DNA from: Paramacrobiotus metropolitanus
Taxonomy: Eukaryota; Tardigrada; Eutardigrada; Parachela; Macrobiotidae
DNA: 64,000 bases
Reading direction: 5' to 3'
Assembly: GCF_019649055.1 (NCBI RefSeq)
Contig: NW_026570263.1
Location: forward strand, 496,001 to 560,000
The translations under genes and the position numbers were made by a program. Shown here piece after piece: positions 35,063 to 45,700 of the stretch. Each line of letters opens with the position of its first letter. The stretch's first letter is position 1. The notes below the pieces were generated by a model. That model was not told the origin of the DNA. It ran no database searches and saw nothing but the letters and a program-made list of their open reading frames with translations.

Positions 35063-36495
35063 ATGATTTCTAAACGGGCGATCGACTGTTTCTCTATGGC
35101 GGCGTTCATCCTGTGCATGACGAGCAGGGTCATTTTCACCGGTAGGTTACCGTTGAGCGAAAGTACCGTGTTTCTTTACTAACCATTGCCGCAATCGTCA
35201 TTTAGCATTGATAATTAGAATGATTTCATAGTAGTACGGTTTCGTTCATAAACGGTTTCGTAGTACTGTCATAGGTAGTGCCACCTGAATCCTATAAATC
35301 TGCAATATGGGAAAACATGGGGTGTCGTTAAATAATAGATTTTATTCATAAAAGGCAGACTAGTCTAGTCGAAAATCCATTACAGGGGCGTTTCTCTAAC
35401 TATTCGCCATCTTAGGGGGTTGCAGCGTACACCGTGACAAAAACATATATAATATTTTGAGTTGTAGTGGCCGCTGACAAAGCCGCAGCGTCCTTCGAAG
35501 ACCAACCCATTCTGGAAACCGAGTGCAACCCACCTCCACCCCTGGACGCGCCCGCCCCGCCCACCGCCGCTTCTTGGGCACATTTACGCAGCGATGTGAT
35601 CCATGAAAAGGACTGCCCCGAAATCACCGGGTGTAGTACCAGCTGTTCCTTCCCAGCGGGGTTTCGAAAGATGCAGGACAGCACCTACATCAACCTCCGC
35701 TGCTTCCACAACCGCTCCCAGACCCTCACCGCAGTCAGCCAGGTTCTCCGCAACCACCCCGACCGCGCCATCACTCTAATGCTGGCTGTTAATGACTTCC
35801 GCATGGACTCCCTGCACCCGGACGTCTTGCAGCCCCTCCAGCGTAACCTCCTGGACTTGGAGGTCCTCTACGTGGCCAGCGACGCCACGGAGCGACTGTA
35901 CAAGACCGGGACGCTGTCCAACCTGGTCGGCATAACATTCTCCATGGGACTGGACCTCATTATTGGTCGGCGCGACTTCTCTCGGCTGCCGCAGATCCGG
36001 CAGATCATCTTCGACCAACTGACCATCGCCTCCATCGAGCCCTACACCTTCACCGACCTCCCGTTGTTGGGGGCGCTGCAGCTGGAGACCGGGCTGGACT
36101 ATATGCTTCGCAGGGAGCTGCGGCTCAATATTTACGGAGCGACCAAATATGGACAATCGCCGCAGCGGGAGAAGATTCTGGAACAGCTGTTCGAGCGGCA
36201 CTGCAGGTGTAACTATACCTGGCTGCGCAACATGTACCGGCGTCGGCCGGAGCTGCTCAGTCGGCGCAGCGACGGGGAACTGGCCGTCATTGGCAACTAC
36301 TACCCCCGCGACCACCGCCTTCCACTCGACCAAGGCATCCTTTTGGTGGACTGCGGTCCCGGTTATAACGCCAGCACGTTCTTCGAAAAGGGCACCGGTG
36401 GGGCGCTGGACCACCTGCCGGCACACTGGTTCTCGGTCAATACGACCTGCCACGTTCCTCCCTGCCTCATTTGCAAAAATGACAGCACAAGTTGA
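35063..36495 (+). CDS. Secreted leucine-rich protein, copy 2, 2 exons, 368 aa
   Basis: Exon 1 35063-35141 and exon 2 35468-36495 join at TCACCG|GTAGGT and TTGTAG|TGGCC. Exon 1 encodes a signal peptide (MISKRAIDCFSMAAFILCM). A proline-rich linker follows, then cysteines (CPEITGCSTSCSF). Next comes a run of LRR-like units, for example LRCFHNRSQTLTAVSQVL, LQPLQRNLLDLEVLYV, LPQIRQIIFDQLTIASI and FTDLPLLGALQLE. A conserved C-terminal part follows with RREKILEQLFERHCRCNYTW-like cysteines and NTTCHVPPC. There is no membrane anchor, so it should be secreted. LRR proteins usually bind other proteins or carbohydrates; the partner is unknown. It is about 60-70% identical by eye to the copy at 38.2 kb. 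The coding part is much more GC-rich than its surroundings. Confidence 0.8.
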
Positions 36496-36904
36496 GCTGG
36501 AAGGAAGCACTCCGCAAGGTCAGCAAGTCAGATCGGCAACTCCGCCAAAGACCGCTAAATGTATCATGTGGCCACCGTGCATGACGCAGCATATACTGTC
36601 TAAGCCGTTCTGACTGCCTGTTCTGACCGGCTTGCCATGAGCGTAACATGACTATACACACTCTGCATTCTACTAATGAACTTGCTTGTAGTTCTGCTTC
36701 TTCCGTTCTTACGGGACGACGTGCTAATAAATTAGGCCGGCCATCTGACCGCACAGTAAACTGGTGTTTCTCGGATTGTGATAATTGTAAACATGGGAAG
36801 TTTATTGGGCAAAGGCCATCAGTGTAGCAAAAGTGCATTCGCGTAATACTACTTAAAATGATAGAAATTTAAACGTTAAAAAAACAACCAAAATCGTTAG
36901 CGCC
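36496..36904. other. 3' flank of the LRR gene, nothing further seen
   Basis: Downstream of the stop at 36495. No clear polyadenylation signal or second gene is evident. Confidence 0.4.
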
Positions 36905-37130
36905 GTCGAAAATCCTAGGACGCATATTCAAGGTGCCCAAAACAGCGGCAGCATTTCCTTTCCCTACAGCCAGACTTAATTTCTGCATCAAAAATGCAGT
37001 AGAAGGAGGTTCCCCTGTCACGTCGCATATCTTTCTGCCAGCGAAACGAATGAGCTCCATAAAATCCGAACCGAATGTGCCAAACTGCCAGGGCGTAAAA
37101 CAGGTAGCCCATCGTAAACATAGCTGCTAC
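36905..37130 (-). mobile_element. Retroelement C-terminal fragment, copy 6
   Basis: The minus strand reads FYGAHSFRWQ, then ELIRFAGRKICDVTGEPPST, QKLSLAVGKGNAAAVLGTL. It is the same block as the other copies but the most diverged, possibly from a sister family. Confidence 0.5.
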
Positions 37131-37507
37131 AACCATTATTTACGTACATATTTCATGCTGGTCCATTTATGATTAAAAACAAACACGAGTACGCGACTTT
37201 TTCCCGCGCCCTTCCGCGTTCAGTTTCTCTCTTGGCACGTAAAAATGCTCGTTTTGACTTAAGGCTAATTTCTTCGCTGACCCCTTGAAAGTTGACGCGT
37301 TTAGCTCGGGTAACTCGACGCGCATCGGCTACAGCAACTGCTTTTCTCCGTTAAAAACTGTCGTACTCTAATTACAAAACTTGGCTGATTTATTGTTATT
37401 TCTTCATTCCCTTATTACAAACAACACTGTTGTTCACAATAATAAACTGAAACAAATTTCTTTAAGAAAAACCAAGAGAGTAGTTAAACTAGTTCAGGTA
37501 TCTAGCA

Positions 37508-37553
37508 GGAAGGATTATTGACCGAGAACAAGTGGGCCGGCAGTTGCTCCAAC
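37508..37553 (-). pseudogene. Short C-terminal scrap of the LRR family
   Basis: The minus strand encodes LEQLPAHLFSVN, matching LDHLPAHWFSVNTTC in the intact gene at 35 kb. It lies at the left edge of the type-B flank duplication, where the equivalent relic lies at 33.0-33.1 kb, so the duplicated block included this inverted scrap. Confidence 0.65.
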
Positions 37554-37559
37554 GGTGTA

Positions 37560-38240
37560 GGAGCGTCTCACTTATGTGCGTTTGCACAGATTTTACAAAA
37601 CCTGAAGATGACTAGTCACTGCTCCATAACGCGACTTGGTACACCAGGTTGCATTTAAACTTTCGGAGTCTTATTTCATCCATACCTCGCCAACCGGATA
37701 CTGCGCGCACAAACGGTCATCGCGCCAATATATCCACTGTACAATAACAGTGTCTGGTTGTAGCCGTGAAAATTATGCATCGAAACAGATGATGTACTAT
37801 TATTATTCATTGGAAATACGGTTAGCTGTCATTTGGCCGTGCAATGCCATAAAACGAGGCAGAAAGCTAAGGCGCGCCAATTTTACATTACATGTAGTTT
37901 GTATTGTATGCGGCTTACGTAATAATTATTATTTCCTTTTCAGTCGATGAACGTGAGATTATCAACACCGCGAATCTACCTTGTGCACTTTGAGAATTGA
38001 TCTGGCGCATTTTATCGAAACATGTGCTTTCCGTGAGTCGAGGCAAAAGCATGGAATTATTTACCGTAGGCAATAGTGTTGGTATAGTACTAGTACTTGG
38101 TTGATTGGCTAGTTGAACGCACACCGGTACCTAAATTGTGCACAAAATTGTCAGTTTCCCTTAGCCGTTTTCTGTACTGTATTTACAGACCTGAAGATTC
38201 CTTTTCTATATTCCGCTCTGCTGGCCGACCTTTATCCAAC
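37560..38240 (+). promoter_or_regulatory. 5' flank (type B) of the LRR gene at 38 kb
   Basis: It aligns with 33470-34019 plus 34460-34540. It contains GAGATTATCAACACCGCGAA, the counterpart of the type-A GATTATCAGCACCGC block, so both flank types share this core at a similar distance before the genes. It is a candidate regulatory element. Confidence 0.5.
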
Positions 38241-39461
38241 ATGAAATCGAAACGATGGTACCGTGTTTCTCCCATGGCTGCGCTGTTATATCTCATGACG
38301 TGTGGCTCCATTTTCACCGGTACTGCGCCGTCGAATTATTTACTTTTGCGTGTTAACCAGCGCAGCTTCTATCCTTTCGCAACTTCTTTTTATCCTTTTT
38401 TGGGAGGATGCACATTTTCTTGGGTAACGAGTTTCTATATACGCGCATAATTTTACGTTTTAGCGGCCTCTAGCGATGCTGCGACCTCCCTCCAAATTCG
38501 CGCCGCTCTGGAACCGGAATGTCTACCATCTTCTCCCATGGCCACACCCCCTCCGCCCTCCGCCGCTCCTTGGGCGCAGTTGCGCAGCGACGGCATCCCT
38601 GCTTCGGATTGTCCCGAACTCACAACCTGTCTCGCTCGCTGCTCCTTCCCAACCGGGTGGCAAGACCGGCAGGAAAGCACCTATATCAACATCCGCTGCT
38701 TCCACAACCGCTCCCAGACCCTCACCGCAGTCAGCCATGTTCTCCGCGACCACCCCGACCGCGCCATCACCTTGCTGCTGGCCGAAGACAATCACCGCAT
38801 GGAGTCGCTGCACCAGGACGTCCTCCAGCCGCTCCAGCGGAACCTCGTCGACTTGGAAGTCAACTATGTAGCCAGCGCCGCCACGGAGCGTCTGTATAAC
38901 GCCGGGACACTGCCCAGCCTGGTCAGTGTGCGGTTCGCCATGGGACTGGATCTCCGCATCGGCCGGCGCGACTTCTCCCGGCTGCCGCAGATCCGGCAGA
39001 TCATCTTCGACCAACTGACCATCGCCGCCATCGAGCCCTACACCTTTACCGACCTCCCGCTGCTCGGTGCGCTGCAGTTGGAGACTGGGTTGGACTACAT
39101 GCTGCGCGAGGAACTGCCGAAGAAACTTTTCGGAGCGAGCAAATACGGGCAGCCGCCGAAGCGGGAGAAGATACTACACCACCTGTACGAACGGCACTGC
39201 GACTGCGCTTATACGTGGCTCCGTAACATGTTCCGCCGCGGGCCGGAACTGCTCAGTCGGCGTCGCGACGGAGAGTTGGTTATCATCGGCAACTACTTCC
39301 CCCGCGACCACCGTCATTTTGGAGACGATGGCGTCCTCTTGGTGGACTGCGCCGCGGGGAATGCCAGCACCTTCTTCGAGTCGGGCACCGGTCGGGCGTT
39401 GGAGTTCATTCCGGCACATTTGTTTTCGCTCAACACCACCTGCCACAATTTTGCGTGCTGA
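38241..39461 (+). CDS. Secreted leucine-rich protein, copy 4, 2 exons, 358 aa
   Basis: Exon 1 38241-38319 and exon 2 38464-39461 join at TCACCG|GTACTG and GTTTTAG|CGGCC, phase 1, exactly as in the 35-kb gene. The signal peptide is MKSKRWYRVSPMAALLYLM. The mature part has CPELTTCLARCSF, LRR-like units (LQPLQRNLVDLEVNYV, LPQIRQIIFDQLTIAAIEPY, LPLLGALQLETGLDYML) and a C-terminal block with CDCAYTWLRNMFRRGPELLS and NTTCHNFAC. Two stretches match the 35-kb copy almost word for word (around SQTLTAVS.VLR.HPDRAIT and DFSRLPQIRQIIFDQLTIA), suggesting strong constraint or gene conversion. A polyadenylation signal AATAAA lies at 39530. It is secreted; the function is unknown beyond probable ligand binding. 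Confidence 0.82.
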
Positions 39462-39743
39462 ATCAATAGTCCCTCGAACAAGCCCACTGGGGTTGTCTCT
39501 TGCTTTTGTATCGGAATAATACTTTATAAAATAAACGTAACAGGCATAAAAATATATCATACGATCAAGTTGTGACCTTTTTTTCAAATTTAATATTCTG
39601 CGAATGAAAGTGGTAACAGAAGAAAAGACAGAAAAAGAAATCAGACAGCACTTACTAGTTGCAACGACGATAAGTGAAAAAACTAAACCGCAGTAGCAAA
39701 ACGTCACAGTACAAAAAAATCACAGAAGCGTCTCAGTTCGATA

Positions 39744-42700
39744 TCAGTGTCCGGCTGCGGCCAGACTGGCGTCCACCATCCGGGCAAAGACGGAAGTATT
39801 ATCCGCCAACAACTTAACGGGCGTGTCGAACTCAATGACCCGGCCATCGCTGACCACCAGGATCTTGTCGTAGTTGATGACCGTGTTGAGCCGGTGCGCT
39901 ACGGTGAGCATGGTGCAGCCTTCAAACGCGGTGCGGATGGTGTCCTGGAGAAGGCTATCCGTCCGCGAGTCGATGGAGGCGGTGGCCTCGTCCATGAAGA
40001 GGATCTTGCTGCGCCGCAGCAAAGCCCGCGCCATGCACAGCAGCTGCCGTTCCCCCACCGAGAAGTTGGCGCCGTTCTGCGTCACCGTGTACTCCAGCTG
40101 GCCCTCGAGATCCCGGACGGTCTCGCGGAGGTTGACCTTGTTGAGGGCCACCCAGATCTCCTCGTCGGCGTACTGGTCGAAGGGGTCCAGGTTGTAGCGC
40201 AGACTGCCGGCGAACAGCACCGGGTCCTGCGGGATGATGGACAGCCGGCTGCGGAGGGTGCGCGGCGACAGGCCGCGGATGTCGTAACCGTCGATCAGGA
40301 TGTGGCCGTGCTCCAGGTCAACGAGTCGGAACAGCGCCGCCGCGATCGACGACTTTCCTGTATAAATGTTCTGCGTTAGACAGCAGAAAGGCGGTGCATG
40401 TCTCAGTACTTGCTATAACAAGGTAGAACCGCTAATAGCTTCTTAAACTAGTTATAGTTTACTGGATCGACGAAGACGTGTGCCTCGATTTCTGTATTCC
40501 GTATTAGCCCGCTACGAAAGGTCATCGTGCATGGCTTAGTATTTGCTATAACATGGCAGAACCACTAGTAACTTAATCTTAATTAATCAGTTATGACTCC
40601 TTATAAGACTGATCAAACCGCTTGCTTCGATTAATAACTTTACACTTAACGCGTGCAACCGGCTCTTTTCTTCATGAAGCGATTAAGTCATGAAGTTAGG
40701 ATTGAGTCGTCATACCTGATCCAGTGCGACCGACAATCCCGATCCGTTCGGCCGGTTCCGCCACGAAGGAGATACCCCGCAGTGCCGGTTTGAGCGACTG
40801 GTCGTACCGCAGCACAACGTCGTCCATAGCGATCCGGCCCTTGGGCGGCCAGGCGGGACTAAGGAAGGGCTCCTTAACCCTGGGCTCCTGCGGCACATCG
40901 TCGATGTACTCGGCAATCCGAGCAACGGCGGTGAAGCGGCCTTCGGTCTCCAGCGCCAGTCGCACGGTGTACTGGAACATACCGCTCATCTGGATGGCGA
41001 AGGACAGCGTCAGGCCGGCCTGTGCCGAGTTGATCTGCTCCGGCAGGAGAACCACCAGCAGGGCGATAAGGATTGTGAAGGCGATGGTCATAAAGTCCAA
41101 CCGCACACCCAACCACCTACCCACAAAAAAGCGTAATGTTTTCATTAATCAAGAACGAAAGTTAGATTGTCCAATACCGAATAGCGCAATGGAAGCAGAA
41201 CACTGGAAATGTGTTGATATCCACCAGGTTGTCGAAGCGCTGCATTAGGTCATGGGCGCGCCCGTAGGCCTGGATGGTGGACAGGCCCTCCACCGTGGAG
41301 GCGGCCAGGCTGAGGATGGGCGAGGTGGTGCCGTTGTCGATGCGCTTGAAGTCGCGGACGCCGCTGCGGAAGCAGCGCACGATGACGATGAGGAAGCCCA
41401 ACAGGGCGACGATGGCGATGATCAGCCAGGGGAAGACGATGGCGATGTTGAGGATGGCGAAGAAGCAGTAGAAGCCGTTCTGCAGGAAGATCTCCGCCAC
41501 GAAGGGAATCTGCGAATCAACTGAAAGCAGTCATGCTGGCCGTTAGCGGCACACTGGAAACGGAGGGAAGTATGGGAAAGGTCAGCGGCATACCTTCATC
41601 AATGTCCTTCGAGAGCCGGGTCAGGATGCGGCCGGCCGGGGTGGTGTCGTAGAAGCGCATGGTGGCGCCCATTAGGGCGCTCAGCATCTGCTGGTGGAGA
41701 CGCATGGCGCCGCTCAGTGACACCTATAAAAAACCGTTAAAGAAAGTCGAAAAAACGTAAAAACTATGTATGTACATAGAGCAAAAAAAGCAAAAATTAC
41801 TGTGCGCACCTGCATAAATATGTAGGAACGGATGATACTAATGACAATGACGAGGACTACCACGCCCACATATATGCCGGGATAGAGCGCTGTGTCGCGG
41901 TGCAGCCGGACGTACGGAACGACCACCGTGGAATTATCCGCCAACGTCACATTCCGCAGCTGTCAACAGAAGATTCGCCAAACGTTCATGTAACGTGATG
42001 TCGTTTGCAGAAGATACGCGTTCTCAAAAAGTTTTTCAAAAAGGTTTTTCAAAAAGGTTTTTTTTAAAATTAGGATATCCGCCATACAGTTTCTGGTTTG
42101 CACTTTACGGTTTACAGTTTACACCTTAAAGTTTACGCCTTACCTTAAAGTTTACGCTTAAAGTTTACGCTTTACCGTTTAAAGTTTACGCTTTACCGTT
42201 TACGCTTTACGTTTTACACTTTGTACTTTACGGTCTAATCTTTGCGGTTCCAGTTCACGCTTTTAGTAATACGGTTTACGGCTTACGCTTTACGGTTTGA
42301 ATATGTTTTGATGAAAGTTTGCTTTCTTAATGTTCCGTGAACGGTTCTGTGTATGATCGACTAACAGTTTGATCGGTTAAATGTGAAAGAATCCGTGTCT
42401 TCCGTTACTTGTTATTAGATGCGCGCTGGAGGGGTTACTGAAGCCGCTGAGTATTTCTTGTACAAAATCGTACAGCAAAAGCGCTTCTTAAGCAAAATCG
42501 AGAAACACCGGATTTATTCACCGGCCTTACTCACATCCGCTCCATGGCTGAGCCAGTAGCTCAACCACCAACTGGAGAACGTGTTCAACCCCATGTTGAT
42601 GGCAAAGAGCAGCATGACCCCGCTGAACACCAGCCACCCGCCCGTCGACCTGATATACCGCGCGTACGTCTTCATCGTCACCGCCTGCTTCCCGCTCTCC

Positions 42701-45700
42701 TCGGCGTCACTGGGACTGACCGTCACCAACTTGGACTCGGTGACGTTGAGGGTCGGCTGAATCGATGCGGCCTTCTCCTTCTCTCTAGCTACCGGCGCCG
42801 CCGACTCCATCAGCGCCACCTTGTCCTTCTCCACGGCACTGATCAGATCGCGGTACTCTCCCGGGGTGTACTTGAGACGGGCGTGGCTGCCGCTCTGCAC
42901 GATGGTCCCGGCGCGGAAGACCAGGATGGTGTCGCAGCGTTCCAGGTACTGCACGAGGCCGCTGATGAGGAGGACGGTCTTGCCGTTGCCGCGCAGGTAT
43001 CCCAGGATGCAGCGCTGGAAGATGGACGCGCCCACGCTGGCGTCCACGGCGCTTAAAGGATCATCCAGTAAATAGATGTCGCGGTTGCTGTACACGGCGC
43101 GTGCCAGGTTCACGCGCTGCCGCTGACCGCCGCTCAGCATGGCGCCGCGCTCTCCCACAATCTACCAACAAACTATTATTAACCCAGAAACGTTCGCTGC
43201 ACGAACAGTATTCAAATCGCCCAATTAATTACTGTATGTCTTAACTTATTAACATACAATTCCGTTAGCAAGTTCATTATTAAACTGTTATTTCTTTATT
43301 ATTCTGTTAGTCTAAATTATATAACATATATTAATTTTTACTGTTGTCAGTTTCTAATAATCTATTTATTTCATGAAAAGCCTTCACTTCAGCATAAGAA
43401 GAAATAAGAAAAAAATTAGCTGCAGCAACGTTATTCAAATTTTACATAATCTCCGTTCACAGTATTCTGAGTCTAATAATAATTATTTTTGACGTTTAAC
43501 TGGGCGCTCGTTTGACTAGAGATGTAACGGACCTGCCAAGTAGCCCAATTAACTACGCAGTTGCTTACTAGAATAACATGGCACTTTGCACCCTTTATAC
43601 TATTGGAAATCCCAAGTTTGGAGTTGTATTTAGATAAGAGTTTTGAAAACACTTTTTCAAGCGACTGCAGCGGTTTTTCGTTAAAACGGCGAAGTAAAAT
43701 AATCACTTAAATTGTAATAATAATTATCAAATATATAAAATTCTTTTATTGGTTTCATTTGCTGGCCTGATGAAGTAAGGCTCTAGCTGGTAGAAGATTA
43801 TACAGTACAATACTGAAGGGTTATACATTGAGCTCTGTCGGCATCAGCTAGTTTTACTACAAGTCGCTTTAAAAAACGGTGGTACCCCGGCTTGACTGCG
43901 AAGAGGAGCTTTCTGTCATTGGATCGAAAGGACATTATTTAAGTAAAGGACATTTTTTAAGTCGAAAGGACATTTTTTAAGTATTTTATTTTAATAATTA
44001 TTTAATTTGTCAGGGCGGGCTTCTGCAGCACAGCTGTGCTGGCGGCAGGGTCCGTTTTCTTGCCAGTTGGTTTTTGGCATGCGCGCAAGGCGCGGTGTGT
44101 GTTCAGATTTCGGCATTAAAAGCCTACATCCGGGTTTGCTTTCTTTCCCCGTCGATGGTCGATGCGCGGTTAGCCAGCGCCATCTGACAAATTACAGTAT
44201 TTAATTACAGTAATTACCGTCTGGTCGCCGTCCGGCAGGATGGCAAAATCGTAAGTAAGACTGCAGACTTGCACCACTTCATTGTAGCGCTTGTACTCGT
44301 AGGGCTCGCCGAAGCAGATGTTCTCGCGCACCGTGTCGTTGACCAACCAGGCCTGCTGCGGCACGTAGGCCAGCCGGCCGCGGACGGCCAGCTCGCCTCC
44401 GCTAGCGTAGATCTGGCCTAATAATCCGTGGAAGAGCGTGCTCTTGCCGCTGCCCACCCGGCCGCACAGCCCCACCAGACTGCCGGTGTCCACCTCCATG
44501 GAGATGTTGTTGATCAGGGCCGAGTGCAGGGACGCGGCTGATGGCGCGGTGGGCAGCTTCGTCTTTTCCGTCGCGTCTTGGGGACCCTCAGTGGGCCGAT
44601 GCGGCGGTGCCCAGCTAAAGGTCACCGCGTTCAATTTGAGCGCTGTTGAGGGGGAATAGGTAGGGAGGAAGAGCGTCTCCACCGGCTTCACCGTCAGGAA
44701 TTTCTATCAAAATATCTTACTTAACAAATAGTACGAGTTGATAATGTACATGGTTATTATTTTATATTTCTAATTTATAATTATTTATATTAAAAGTGAT
44801 AATTATGTTGTAAATGCTGAGTGCAAATATTTTCTGTAAAAAGTGACCTTTAACTTGTTAACATGCACGGATTATATTTTATGCGGCTACTGCAAAATTA
44901 TCGGCCGTTGTTTCTTTTTAATTATTAGCATGCACATTAAGAGAATTCGGATGATTCGGTACCTGAATGCGCTCGCATGCAAGGCGCATGCTAATTAACG
45001 GCATAAAAGATAAGACGATGGTGCGGATGCCGCCGGCACCGAGAATGTAGTATACAATCAACAAGTTGAAGGCCTATCGAAAATGTCGGCAACCGTCAAA
45101 AACTTTACAGATATGTTTGTGGAGAATTTTGCGCCATCAAGCAAAGCAACGCAGCCACGCACTACAGAAGCAAAAGCGCACTGCAAGCCAACGTATACAA
45201 TACCTTGATCCGTTCGCACGCCGGTTTGCAGTCGGCATACGCGCGCAACGCAAATGGCATCCCGTAATACGCGCTCCGGGTGGAATAGTAAATGGTCAAC
45301 AACGTAAACGCCTGCCAGCACGCCATACTGACACATCACAGCACCCAGCAGCCAAGCGCAGCAAGCGGCGGTTACCTGTGTCGGCTGCAGTTCGCCGCCG
45401 ACGGCCAGATGACTGAGGAAGGTGATGACGGCGGCGATGACGGGGACCAGCGGCGTCAGCGACAGGTTCATGCTCTGCGTCCAGCCGGTCATGGCCAGGT
45501 GCCGGCGCTCCTCCTCGCGCATGCGGTTGACCTTCTCCAAGAAGGACTCCTCCCAGGCGTACATCTTGATCAGCCGGATGCTGTTGATCATCTCCGTCAT
45601 CAAGTGAATCTGCATAAAGACGGTGATCTTAAAACATCTCAACTGGAACTGCTTATTCAGCGATTCGAGAGAGCAAATGACTGTTTTGGTAGGAAAAGGA

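Noticed and set aside
39747-40379. 210-codon plus-strand frame and similar ones at 42544-43056
   Set aside because: Antisense to the nucleotide-binding-domain exons of the ABCC5-like gene; acidic/valine-rich shadow composition.
42090-42300. Interstitial telomere repeat
   Set aside because: Units vary in length and sequence and match no telomere repeat type.
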